From Pseudomonadota bacterium (GTDB lineage Bacteria; Myxococcota_A; UBA796; CAJQPC01), in assembly GCA_024228935.1 (NCBI GenBank), contig JAAESX010000091.1, positions 224,435 to 288,434 on the forward strand: a DNA stretch of 64,000 nucleotides. Direction: 5' to 3'. The position numbers and the translations under genes are program-made. Shown piece by piece: positions 16,748 to 24,080 of the stretch. The first letter of the stretch is position 1. Each line of letters opens with the position of its first letter. The notes beneath the pieces were generated by a model, which did no database searches, was not told where the DNA came from, and saw nothing but the letters and a program-made list of their open reading frames with translations.

Positions 16748-17574
16748 CGGAACATCCTCTCGATCCAGCCGAGCAGGAGGCGGTTCGCGGCCCGGCGTCC
16801 TCCCGGGTACCAGTCCGGCGCCTGGGGCACCTCGTTTCGACCGTGCTCATTGAGCTGGAACCAGGGCAGCGTGCCGGCCGCCGCGGCCTGGATCATCCGA
16901 TGGGCGTGCCGGAACTCACCCGGCTGCGCATGGTCTCGCTCGGACTGGAAGCGGACATACGGACACCGCAGCGCGCCGACGTGGCGGGTGGCCTCGCGGG
17001 GATGCCAGTAGGTGTCGTCGTCCAGGCCGTGACCGAGCGCGGGCACCATGATGTCGCCGCCCGCGCAGATGATCTCGCGGTCGCAAGGGCCCTCCCAGTC
17101 GATGAGGAACCGGACGGGGAGCTCGGTCTGGGCGAGCGCACCGGCGGCCATGGCCAGGCCCAGCGAGATCGAGACCACGCCGACCTCTTGCACGTCGGAC
17201 TGGCCGAGGGTGAACGCGAGCACCGCCTCGAGGTCGTCCTGGTGCTCGGGGCCGCCGTAGTCCTCCTCGCCCCAGCTCGCACCGCGACCGGCCGGGTCGA
17301 AGTGCACGACGACATAGCCCTTGCGAGCCAGCTCCTCGGCGTTCAGCGGCTGGGTCCAGCCGTCGAAGACCGCGCCGGCGTCGTTGGTGCCGGGACACAG
17401 GACGACGGCGCTCCAGTTGCCCGGCCGCGCGGGGCGGATGAGCGTGCCCGAGATGCGGTAGCCGACCGTCGAGACGACCTCGAACTCCTGACGCTCGACC
17501 CCGCCACGCAGACGCCCACGGGCTCGACGGGGGAGGGACTGGAGTCGGGTGACGACACGGTCTCGGAAGCTCAC
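16744..17574 (-). CDS. alpha/beta hydrolase
   Basis: 276 residues. The core has an oxyanion region (VVLCPGTNDAG), a DPAGRG strand-turn and a nucleophile elbow VVSISLGLAM in which Ser is kept although the first elbow Gly is Ser. Asp/His candidates are in SERDHAQPG and NEHGRNE. This fits a dienelactone-hydrolase/prolyl-oligopeptidase-like esterase. The start is GTG 17574, preceded by a TAGTCT box at six bases and no Shine-Dalgarno. The first 30 residues are basic. The stop overlaps the start of the cyclase gene. The substrate is unknown. Confidence 0.8.
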   Translation of the reverse strand: MSFRDRVVTRLQSLPRRARGRLRGGVERQEFEVVSTVGYRISGTLIRPARPGNWSAVVLCPGTNDAGAVFDGWTQPLNAEELARKGYVVVHFDPAGRGASWGEEDYGGPEHQDDLEAVLAFTLGQSDVQEVGVVSISLGLAMAAGALAQTELPVRFLIDWEGPCDREIICAGGDIMVPALGHGLDDDTYWHPREATRHVGALRCPYVRFQSERDHAQPGEFRHAHRMIQAAAAGTLPWFQLNEHGRNEVPQAPDWYPGGRRAANRLLLGWIERMFR

Positions 17575-17580
17575 CGCGAC

Positions 17581-17586
17581 AGACTA
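17581..17586 (-). promoter_or_regulatory. leaderless-type -10 box (TAGTCT)
   Basis: On the minus strand TAGTCT ends 6 bases before GTG 17574. The TAG is also the stop codon of the upstream gene, so chance formation is possible. Confidence 0.35.
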
Positions 17587-19722
17587 TCGAGCGGCTTCGA
17601 TGAGGGCCCGGTTCGCGTCGACCGTGGCCAGGTGGATCGCGCGAGGTGCCCGCAGCTCGACGCCCGGGTGGTCGTCCGTGTTGAGCTCGCCCCCCTCGGC
17701 CAGGCGCGCCACGCCTGCAGGGCCCAGGACCGGTTCGAGCGGCAGGTGGTCAAGCCTCGGCGAGCCGACCACGCCGATCAGCAGCACGTCGCCGCCCTCG
17801 AGCGGCTCGAACAGCCAGGTGTCGGGGAAGACGTCGGTGAACGTGGCCACGATGCTCTGGAAGTCCCGCGTGGCCAGGCCGTAGAGCTGGATCCACTGGC
17901 AGAACACGCCGCCGTCGGAGAGCCGGGCGCGCCCGAGCCGCCAGTACTCGAGCGTGAACAGGTTCGACACGCCCGTGATCCACGGGTTGCTCGGCTCGCT
18001 GATGATCACGTCGAACGGCTCGCCGGGTCGGGACAGCACGGCCCGAGCGTCGTCGGCGACCAGCTGCGTGCGGGGGTCGTCCAGGGGCCGGCCGTTCACG
18101 TGGTCGAAGTAGTGGCTCGCGGCGACGACCTCGGGCTCGAGCTCGACGAGCACCAGCTCCCCCACCCCGTCGTCGAGCACCGCGCCCGCCGTCACGCCGC
18201 TGGCCAGCCCCACGACGAGCGCCCGCCGCGGGTCGGGGTGCATGCGCATCGGGATCTGGCCCGACAGGACCTGTGTCGGCATGTCGTCGCCCGTCGACGC
18301 ATCCACCTTTCCGTTGATCGAGAGCCAGACATTGCCTGTCTTGGTGCTGCGACCCACCGCCACGGCGGCCGTCCGTCCGTCCGCGTACGAGAGCAGCTCC
18401 CAGCCCGACTCGGCGAAGGCACGCACGGCCTCGGGCGACCGGTCGCCGAGATCGGAGACGCGGTTGTAGATGCCGACCGCGTACAGCTTGCCGTCCCAGG
18501 CCGGGGCCAGGAACACCAACCCGATGGCCAGGAACCACGGCCTTCGTGACAGGGCTGTCGCCGCCAGCAGGCAGAGGAGAGCCCCGAGCGTCACCACCCC
18601 CTGGACGCCGAGCCACGGCAGGACGAGCAGCCCGGTCGCGGCCGAGCCGACCACCCCGGCCAGCGTGTTCGCGCCGTACAGCGTGCCGACCGTCCTTGCT
18701 CCATCGCCCCCCGCCTCGTCCAGCGCTCGAGCGAAGACGACCCCGGATGCGATGGGCGCCCCGGCCATGGTGACGATGGCGAGCGCGACCTCGGCCATCC
18801 ACACGCCGTCAGCCCCCGTGAGGTCGTACAGCATCGCCAGGAGCAGAGGCGCCTGGGCGTACGTGAACGTGCCGAGCAGTGCGAGGAGCCCGAGGGCCGC
18901 GAGCGCCCCCGACAGCGTCCCTCGCTTCCGCCCCCACGCTGCGCCGAGCGCGATGCCGGCGAGGAAGACCGCGAGCACCCAGGCGAAGGCATGGATCGAG
19001 GGCCCGAGAAGGACCGAGGCGAGTCGGGTCCAGGCGACCTCGAGCGCCATCGCGACCAGCCCGGCGACCGCCACGGCCCAAACGGCGTGGCTGCGAGCCG
19101 GTGCTCCGCCCGCGCGGCGTGCGGAGGACGTGACCGTGAGCGACATCGCGATCGCCGCCACGCAGAGCCCGACGATGGCGACCGTACGCTCGCTCCAGGT
19201 CACGCCGAACACCGGCAGCAACAGCCCCGGCACGGCGAGCGCGCCCAGGACCGCGCCCGTGGTGTTCGCCGCGTACAGCCCGGCCAGAACACCCCGGTCC
19301 GGCACCGAGCGCGCCAGCACCGGCAGCGTCGCCCCGAGAGCCACCGCCGGCGGACCCGCCAGGACCAGGACCAGCAACGCCTGGACCCCCAGGCTCGCGT
19401 GCTCGACGTACAGCGGCGTCACCCAGCCCAGCAGCACCGGGAACGCCAGGGCCCAACAGCCAGCGAAGGCCTCGAGCCCCGCGTAGATGCGGGTCGGGCG
19501 TCCCGGGAGCCGCGGCCCGACCAGCCCGCCGACCCCCAGCCCTCCGAACAGCGTGGCCAGGGTCAGCGTGACCGCCACCCCCCCGCCGCCGAACAGCAAC
19601 GCGAAGCGCCGCATCCAGAGGACTTCGTAGCAGAGGGCACAGGCGCCCGACAGGAACAGCAGCGCCGCGAGGCGCGCGATCAGTCGATGTTCGTTGTCAC
19701 CGCGCTGGACGTGTACAGCCAC
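17584..19722 (-). CDS. membrane-embedded spermidine synthase-like protein
   Basis: 712 residues. Residues about 15-430 contain 12 or more hydrophobic helices, beginning with the family phrase FLSGACALCYEVLWMRR. Residues about 480-700 form a spermidine-synthase-type Rossmann domain, with a nucleotide-binding turn in VVGLASGVTAG, acidic LVELEPEVV and DVIISEPSNPW. This fused family is widespread, but polyamine synthesis has rarely been shown for it. The start is taken as GTG 19722, which overlaps the end of the Flp pilin gene by 43 bases. No better in-frame start was found before the first helix, so the N-terminus is uncertain. Confidence 0.82.
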   Translation of the reverse strand: MAVHVQRGDNEHRLIARLAALLFLSGACALCYEVLWMRRFALLFGGGGVAVTLTLATLFGGLGVGGLVGPRLPGRPTRIYAGLEAFAGCWALAFPVLLGWVTPLYVEHASLGVQALLVLVLAGPPAVALGATLPVLARSVPDRGVLAGLYAANTTGAVLGALAVPGLLLPVFGVTWSERTVAIVGLCVAAIAMSLTVTSSARRAGGAPARSHAVWAVAVAGLVAMALEVAWTRLASVLLGPSIHAFAWVLAVFLAGIALGAAWGRKRGTLSGALAALGLLALLGTFTYAQAPLLLAMLYDLTGADGVWMAEVALAIVTMAGAPIASGVVFARALDEAGGDGARTVGTLYGANTLAGVVGSAATGLLVLPWLGVQGVVTLGALLCLLAATALSRRPWFLAIGLVFLAPAWDGKLYAVGIYNRVSDLGDRSPEAVRAFAESGWELLSYADGRTAAVAVGRSTKTGNVWLSINGKVDASTGDDMPTQVLSGQIPMRMHPDPRRALVVGLASGVTAGAVLDDGVGELVLVELEPEVVAASHYFDHVNGRPLDDPRTQLVADDARAVLSRPGEPFDVIISEPSNPWITGVSNLFTLEYWRLGRARLSDGGVFCQWIQLYGLATRDFQSIVATFTDVFPDTWLFEPLEGGDVLLIGVVGSPRLDHLPLEPVLGPAGVARLAEGGELNTDDHPGVELRAPRAIHLATVDANRALIEAAR

Positions 19723-19847
19723 AGATCACTCAATGACCCGGCGAACGTCTGGATGCTCACCAGGATCCCGATGCTGATGATCGTGGCGATCAGCCCGTAC
19801 TCGATCGAGGTCGCAGCGGACTCGTCGGCGATGAAATCTCGGAACAT
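19680..19847 (-). CDS. Flp-type (class IVb) pilin, orphan
   Basis: A 55-residue gene from ATG 19847 to TGA at 19680. The start MFRDFIADESAATSIEYGL has the class IVb prepilin layout. A short basic/acidic leader comes first, then the family's A-T-x-I-E-Y-G-L block with the Glu-Tyr pair, and then one hydrophobic helix (IATIISIGILVSI). The C-terminus is short and polar. In Flp/Tad systems this helix packs into a thin adhesive pilus. No Tad assembly genes occur in the window. It sits 46 bases after the sigma-54 activator and overlaps the spermidine-synthase-like gene. No clean promoter is seen. The family call is good; assembly into a pilus is unproven. Confidence 0.82.
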   Translation of the reverse strand: MFRDFIADESAATSIEYGLIATIISIGILVSIQTFAGSLSDLWLYTSSAVTTNID

Positions 19848-19893
19848 TCCCGGGCCTCGTGCTCAACCTTATCCCGTGGTGACGACGAAGTTC

Positions 19894-21327
19894 TTACGTG
19901 TCCACGTCACTTGTCAGTTTTCGTAACAAAGTGTTTCGACCTATCCGCAAGAGCCGAGCCGCTTCGGACCGATTGCCGCCGCAGTGTTCGACCACGTGGT
20001 GCACATAGAGGCGCTCCAGCTCGCGCAGGGAAACCAGGGGCGCGCTGAACCGGCCCGGCAGTCCCCTCGGCGATCGGATCGAGAGCTCGGTTCGGCGCAG
20101 GAGGTCGCCCTCGGTGAGGACCACCGCGCTCTCGATGCAGTGCTCGAGCTCGCGCACGTTGCCCGGCCAGTCGTGGGCATGGAGAGCCGCTCGTCCGGCC
20201 GCGCTGAGGGCCAGATCGGGTCGACCGTGGCGCCGGCTGAACCGGAACAGCATGTGATCGATGAGGCGATCCAGGTCGGCGGCCCCTCGCTCGCGCAGCG
20301 CTGGAAGCCGGACCTCGACGACACGGAGTCGGTAGTACAGGTCCTGCCGGAACCGGCCGGCGTCGACCGCCGCTTCCAGGTCGACGTGGGTCGCTCCGAC
20401 GAAGCGCACATCCGCCTTGATCGGCTGGGTACCGCCGACGCGCAGGAAGTCCCGGTCCTGCAGGAGCCGGAGCAGGCGGGCCTGCACGTTCAGCGGAAGC
20501 TCGCCGATCTCGTCGAGGAACAGGGTGCCTCCCGCGGCCGCGTCGACTTTGCCTCCAGCGGACTCGCCGGCACCGGTGTAGGCGCCGCGCTCGTGCCCGA
20601 AGAGCTCGTTCTCGACCAGCTGCTCGGGCAGGGCAGCGCAGTCGACCTTCACGAACGCCCCCCCTGACCGGGCCGAGTTGTCGTGGATGGCTCGAGCGAC
20701 CAGGCCCTTGCCCGAGCCGCTCTCCCCTCGGATCAGCACGGTGGCGTCGGTCCGAGCCGCCTTCCAGGTGCGGTCGTAGACGGCGTGCATCGCCGAGCTG
20801 TCGCCGACGATGTGGTTGAAGCGGAATGCCAGCGGCTGCCGCTGTCCGGGTCTCAGCTGTCCGGCCAGGCTCGTCCGGTCGAGCAGGCCACTGACACGGC
20901 CGGCCAGCGCGCCCAGGAGCTCGACGTCCTCGTCGGAGAACTCCCCATCGTTCCGGTTCAGGAGCTGGAGCACCGCGACGACCGTGCCGTCGTGCACGAC
21001 CGGGACGGCGACCATGTTCCTCGTCTCGTACCCGGTGCGGTCGTCCACGCGGGTGGCGAACCGCCCGTCTCCCGAAGGCAGCTTGATGGCATGGCCCGTC
21101 GAGGCGACCCGACCGGCCACACCCTCGCCGATCCGCAGGCGGATCTCCGCGATCTCGGGCAGGTGGGCGACCCGACTGACCAGCTCACCTCGGGCGTGGT
21201 CCAGCAGGTAGAGCGTGCCTCGGTCGGCCCCCAACTTTGCGGTGACCTCGTCGACGACCCCGCGCAGGATGTCGTCGAGCGCCACGGCCCGGTCGAGGTC
21301 AGTGCTCTCGCCCAGCCACTCGGGCAC
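19894..21327 (-). CDS. sigma-54-dependent transcriptional activator with GAF sensor
   Basis: 477 residues. A GAF domain (about 15-155) is followed by an AAA+ sigma-54 activator domain (about 175-400). This has Walker A GESGSGKG, the sigma-54 contact loop GAYTGA (standard form GAFTGA), Walker B GTLFLDEIGEL and an arginine-finger region FRQDLYYRL. The protein ends in a Fis-type helix-turn-helix (CGGNRSEAARLLRIGRNT). GTG 21327 is chosen for its GGAGG four bases upstream; TTG 21399, overlapping the previous stop, would add 24 residues. A two-component receiver is absent, so the signal is probably a small ligand bound by GAF. The Flp pilin gene is immediately downstream and may be a target. Confidence 0.9.
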   Translation of the reverse strand: MPEWLGESTDLDRAVALDDILRGVVDEVTAKLGADRGTLYLLDHARGELVSRVAHLPEIAEIRLRIGEGVAGRVASTGHAIKLPSGDGRFATRVDDRTGYETRNMVAVPVVHDGTVVAVLQLLNRNDGEFSDEDVELLGALAGRVSGLLDRTSLAGQLRPGQRQPLAFRFNHIVGDSSAMHAVYDRTWKAARTDATVLIRGESGSGKGLVARAIHDNSARSGGAFVKVDCAALPEQLVENELFGHERGAYTGAGESAGGKVDAAAGGTLFLDEIGELPLNVQARLLRLLQDRDFLRVGGTQPIKADVRFVGATHVDLEAAVDAGRFRQDLYYRLRVVEVRLPALRERGAADLDRLIDHMLFRFSRRHGRPDLALSAAGRAALHAHDWPGNVRELEHCIESAVVLTEGDLLRRTELSIRSPRGLPGRFSAPLVSLRELERLYVHHVVEHCGGNRSEAARLLRIGRNTLLRKLTSDVDT

Positions 21328-21395
21328 GGGACCTCCATGTCCCTGCAGTACGCGGGAGACGATGGAGGAAGCGTACGTGCGGGCTCGGTCGCTGG

Positions 21396-22208
21396 TCAAA
21401 GCGCCAGCGCGGGGCCCTCGCGCGCGGCGAAGGTTCCGGGTCGCCGGGCCCGCGCATACGCCTCGAGCACGGCCACGCCGTCGTCGGTCCGGGCCGGGTC
21501 GTGGTGGAACAGCGCCAGACGGCCCACCTCGGCACGCTCGGCGACCTCGAGCGCCTCGTCCACGGTCGAGTGCCCCCAGCCAATCCGCGCCGGCCCGCCG
21601 TCCCCCGCGTACTCGGCGGCCGTGTACTGCGCGTCGTGGACCAGCAGATCGGCCCCACGGGCGAGCTCGACGAGCGCTGGGTCGATCTGCCCCGCGTGCT
21701 CGACGTCGGTCGCGAACACCACCGAGGCGCCGTCGGCCTCGACCCGGTACGCCAGGACGCCGCCCGGGTGCGCCAGGCGCAGCGGCGTGATGCGGAACGG
21801 GCCATCCTGGAACGCGCGCCCGGATCGGACCTGGCGCCAGGCGACGCTCGCCGCGAACGCATCCAGGGTGATCGGGAAGCACGGCGTCGTCATCTGGCCG
21901 GCCAGGGCCGCGCGAATCTCGCCCTCGGCCGCCCCCCCGAAGGTCAGGCGGCTGTCCGGATGGAACGCCGGCCCGAAGAACGGCACGCCCTGAATGTGAT
22001 CCCAGTGGACGTGCGTGAACAACACCGTCGCCGTGAGCGGTCGGTACCCCCAGGACTCGCCGAAGGCGCGAAGCCCGGTCCCGCCATCCAGCAGGAGCAC
22101 GTGGTCTCCCGACGAGATCGCCAGGCAGGTGGTGTTCCCTCCGGTGCGAAGGGTGTCGCGACCGGCGACAGGGATGCTGCCTCGGACGCCCCAGAATCGA
22201 ACATGCAT
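21396..22208 (-). CDS. MBL-fold metallohydrolase
   Basis: 270 residues beginning MHVRFWGVRGSIPVAG, the start typical of an MBL subfamily related to RNase Z and cyclic-nucleotide phosphodiesterases. The metal site is THVHWDH (HxHxDH), with further ligands likely in LAHPGGV, ATDVEHAGQ and LFHHDP. ATG 22208 is supported by GGAGAGG four bases upstream; an open frame to 22304 lacks such support. It is divergent from a cyclase gene across a palindrome-rich intergenic region, which makes a role in cyclic nucleotide breakdown attractive but unproven. Downstream is the sigma-54 activator. Confidence 0.85.
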   Translation of the reverse strand: MHVRFWGVRGSIPVAGRDTLRTGGNTTCLAISSGDHVLLLDGGTGLRAFGESWGYRPLTATVLFTHVHWDHIQGVPFFGPAFHPDSRLTFGGAAEGEIRAALAGQMTTPCFPITLDAFAASVAWRQVRSGRAFQDGPFRITPLRLAHPGGVLAYRVEADGASVVFATDVEHAGQIDPALVELARGADLLVHDAQYTAAEYAGDGGPARIGWGHSTVDEALEVAERAEVGRLALFHHDPARTDDGVAVLEAYARARRPGTFAAREGPALAL

Positions 22209-22297
22209 TGGACCTCTCCAGTTGTCTCGGAGTCTCCTTTCGCAAGAACGAGGCCAGCCTTCAAGGGGCTGAAATCGCGTGAAATATTCGGGGCATT

Positions 22298-22326
22298 GAT
22301 CCAATCTGGATCAGTTGACCTGATCC
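22298..22326. promoter_or_regulatory. overlapping inverted repeats in divergent promoter region
   Basis: GATCCA-N3-TGGATC (22298-22312) and GGATCA-N7-TGATCC (22308-22326) are both perfect and share the middle half-site. They lie between the MBL hydrolase (leftward) and the cyclase (rightward), just upstream of the latter's -10 box. This layout suits an operator for a dimeric repressor or activator acting on both genes. No regulator is identified. Confidence 0.5.
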
Positions 22327-22348
22327 GAGATGGACCACCGGTTCGCGT

Positions 22349-22354
22349 TAGGGT
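22349..22354 (+). promoter_or_regulatory. leaderless-type -10 box (TAGGGT)
   Basis: TAGGGT ends 6 bases before ATG 22361, with no Shine-Dalgarno. It would drive the five-gene overlapping operon. Confidence 0.45.
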
Positions 22355-22360
22355 GCGGCC

Positions 22361-22978
22361 ATGTCCGGTCCCGCCCTCTCCGAGCTCGATGCGCTGCTCG
22401 AATCGCGCAACACCGCCCCCGACCGCGCCGCACGGGAGACCGTCGACGCCCGCATCCGGGCCCGCTTCTCCCGGCAGAAGGCCGTGATGATCACGGACAT
22501 GTCCGGGTTCTCGCGCATCACGCAGGAGGAAGGCATCCTGCACTTCCTCGGCCTGATCAAGCGGATGCAGGGGCTGTGCGCCGAGGTGCTGCGGGCCGAA
22601 GGCGGGCACCTGGTCAAGGCCGAGGCCGACAACCTGTACGCCACGTTCGACCATCCCGACCACGCCCTGGCCGCGGCCATCGCGCTGCACGACGCCTGCG
22701 CCCGCGACTCTCAGGGCCGTACGGTCAACGACACCATCGGCGTGTCGGTGGGCATGGGCTGGGGCGAGGTGCTCGACATCGACGGCGAAGACTTCTTCGG
22801 CGACCAGGTCAACCTGGCCAGCAAGCTGGGCGAGGACATCGCCTCGGGCGGGGACACGCTTGCGAGCGCAGCGTTCGTCGAGACGCTGAAAGAACGCCCC
22901 GGGTGGTTGTGGGAGAAGCACATCGTGCGCATCTCCAACATCGAGTTCGCCTACTACGCCGGAGCCCCCACTCGATGA
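22361..22978 (+). CDS. class III nucleotide cyclase domain protein
   Basis: 205 residues of soluble class III cyclase catalytic domain after a 40-residue helical start. Metal aspartates appear in MITDMSGFSRI and KAEADNLYATF. The second is normally preceded by Gly (GDG) but here reads EAD. The transition-state region reads GDQVNLASKLGED, keeping Asn but with Lys in place of the usual Arg. Activity may be reduced or altered. It is first in an operon in which each gene overlaps the next by four bases. The stop overlaps the globin ATG (ATGA). Confidence 0.85.
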   Translation: MSGPALSELDALLESRNTAPDRAARETVDARIRARFSRQKAVMITDMSGFSRITQEEGILHFLGLIKRMQGLCAEVLRAEGGHLVKAEADNLYATFDHPDHALAAAIALHDACARDSQGRTVNDTIGVSVGMGWGEVLDIDGEDFFGDQVNLASKLGEDIASGGDTLASAAFVETLKERPGWLWEKHIVRISNIEFAYYAGAPTR

Positions 22979-23343
22979 CCGACTACGACACCCTTGGCGG
23001 CGAGACCACTCTGCGGGCGATCATCGACGACTTCATCGACCGGGTGTCGGGCGACTTCATCATCGGGTTCTTCTTCGCCGGACGGGATCTCGACCGCATC
23101 AAGGCCAAGGAGTTCGAGCTCGCGAGCTCGCATCTGGGCGGCCCTCATCACTACACGGGCAAGCCGCTCGGGCGAGCCCACCAGGCCATGCCCATCAACA
23201 AGGGGCACCTGCGGAGGCGGCTGGCGTTCCTGCGCACGGTCCTGCGCGACCACGGCGTCGACGAAGACGTCAGCGAGCGCTGGGTCAGCCACGACGCGCG
23301 GATGGAGGGCCTGATCACCAACGGTCGAGAGTGCGCAGAGTGA
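22975..23343 (+). CDS. truncated (2/2) hemoglobin
   Basis: 122 residues beginning MTDYDTLGGETTLRAI, with the truncated-globin signature GGPHHYTGKPLGRAHQAMPI. This contains the proximal His region, and the helix RRRLAFLRTVL follows. The usual FY at the distal B9-B10 position appears as FI, so the distal Tyr may be missing, which would change ligand affinity. Such globins bind O2, NO or CO in the cytoplasm. Position between a nucleotide cyclase and an ABC exporter, with overlaps at both ends (ATGA, GTGA), suggests a gas-linked role in the same pathway. Confidence 0.87.
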   Translation: MTDYDTLGGETTLRAIIDDFIDRVSGDFIIGFFFAGRDLDRIKAKEFELASSHLGGPHHYTGKPLGRAHQAMPINKGHLRRRLAFLRTVLRDHGVDEDVSERWVSHDARMEGLITNGRECAE

Positions 23344-24080
23344 GCAGCAAGGGAGAGACCGGTCGGAAGGACCGAGGCGTCGAGCTGCCGCTGGAGACCG
23401 ACGAGGACGACGGCACCATCTGGGAGGAGGACGATCTGCTCGTCGATCCCCAGGAGATCCTCGAGCTCGAGGACGAGGTCGAGGCCACCGTCGCCGAGGA
23501 CGACCTGGACGACGACGAGGACCTGCTCGAGGCCGACACGGCGCCGGGGCCCGACACGCGCTGGGACGAGAAGACCATCGACGCCGACGACTCCTACGAG
23601 GACGTCGGCGACTGGGACGACCTGCTCGAGGGCGAGGACGAGACGCCCCTTCCTCCGCTGCCCGACGACGAGCCGGACGAGGACGACGACACCGACCCCA
23701 GCTGGAGCTCGCTGAGCCCCCCTCTCCTGCCCCCGGCACCCGAAGAGCTGCCCCCCCGGGTCGTCTCCTGGCGCCCCATCGTCCGCCTGGCGCTGCACGA
23801 CGGGCTGCGCATCAACGCCATCGCCGACCTGTCCGAGGCCCGCTCCTACCTGTACGGCCACTGGTCGGACGGCGAGACGGGCCACGTGGAGCTCCAGCTC
23901 GACACCGGCCCGCTGAAGCTCGTCCGCGGACAGGCCCAGGACTCGGTCGTGCTCTCCCTGGACATCGAGGGGCGGCGCGTCGACGCGGTCCTCAACCTGC
24001 TCGCCACCGACGGCCCGACCCGGCTCGTCCTGGGTCGGAGCCTGCTCGCACAGCATCGCTTCCTGGTCGATCCAGCTTGA
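23340..24080 (+). CDS. acidic protein with retropepsin-like C-terminal domain, catalytic motif altered
   Basis: 246 residues from GTG 23340, which overlaps the globin stop as GTGA. Residues about 15-130 are extremely Asp/Glu-rich and probably disordered. Residues about 140-246 resemble the aspartic-protease-like domain of RimB-type (PF05618) proteins, with the family ending LVLGRSLLAQHRFLVDP. The place where the family has D-T-G-A reads IADLSEARS, so the catalytic dyad is probably lost. It may act as a binding module. The family assignment is from pattern only and moderately secure. Confidence 0.6.
   Translation: MSSKGETGRKDRGVELPLETDEDDGTIWEEDDLLVDPQEILELEDEVEATVAEDDLDDDEDLLEADTAPGPDTRWDEKTIDADDSYEDVGDWDDLLEGEDETPLPPLPDDEPDEDDDTDPSWSSLSPPLLPPAPEELPPRVVSWRPIVRLALHDGLRINAIADLSEARSYLYGHWSDGETGHVELQLDTGPLKLVRGQAQDSVVLSLDIEGRRVDAVLNLLATDGPTRLVLGRSLLAQHRFLVDPA

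Noticed and set aside
19896..19907. Inverted repeat ACGTG-TC-CACGT upstream of the Flp pilin gene
   Set aside because: It falls in the last codons of the activator gene and is short enough to arise by chance at this GC content.
19894..22245. 783-codon reading of the sigma-54 activator
   Set aside because: The first 280 residues are out-of-frame translation of the MBL hydrolase; a strong ribosome site supports the GTG at 21327.
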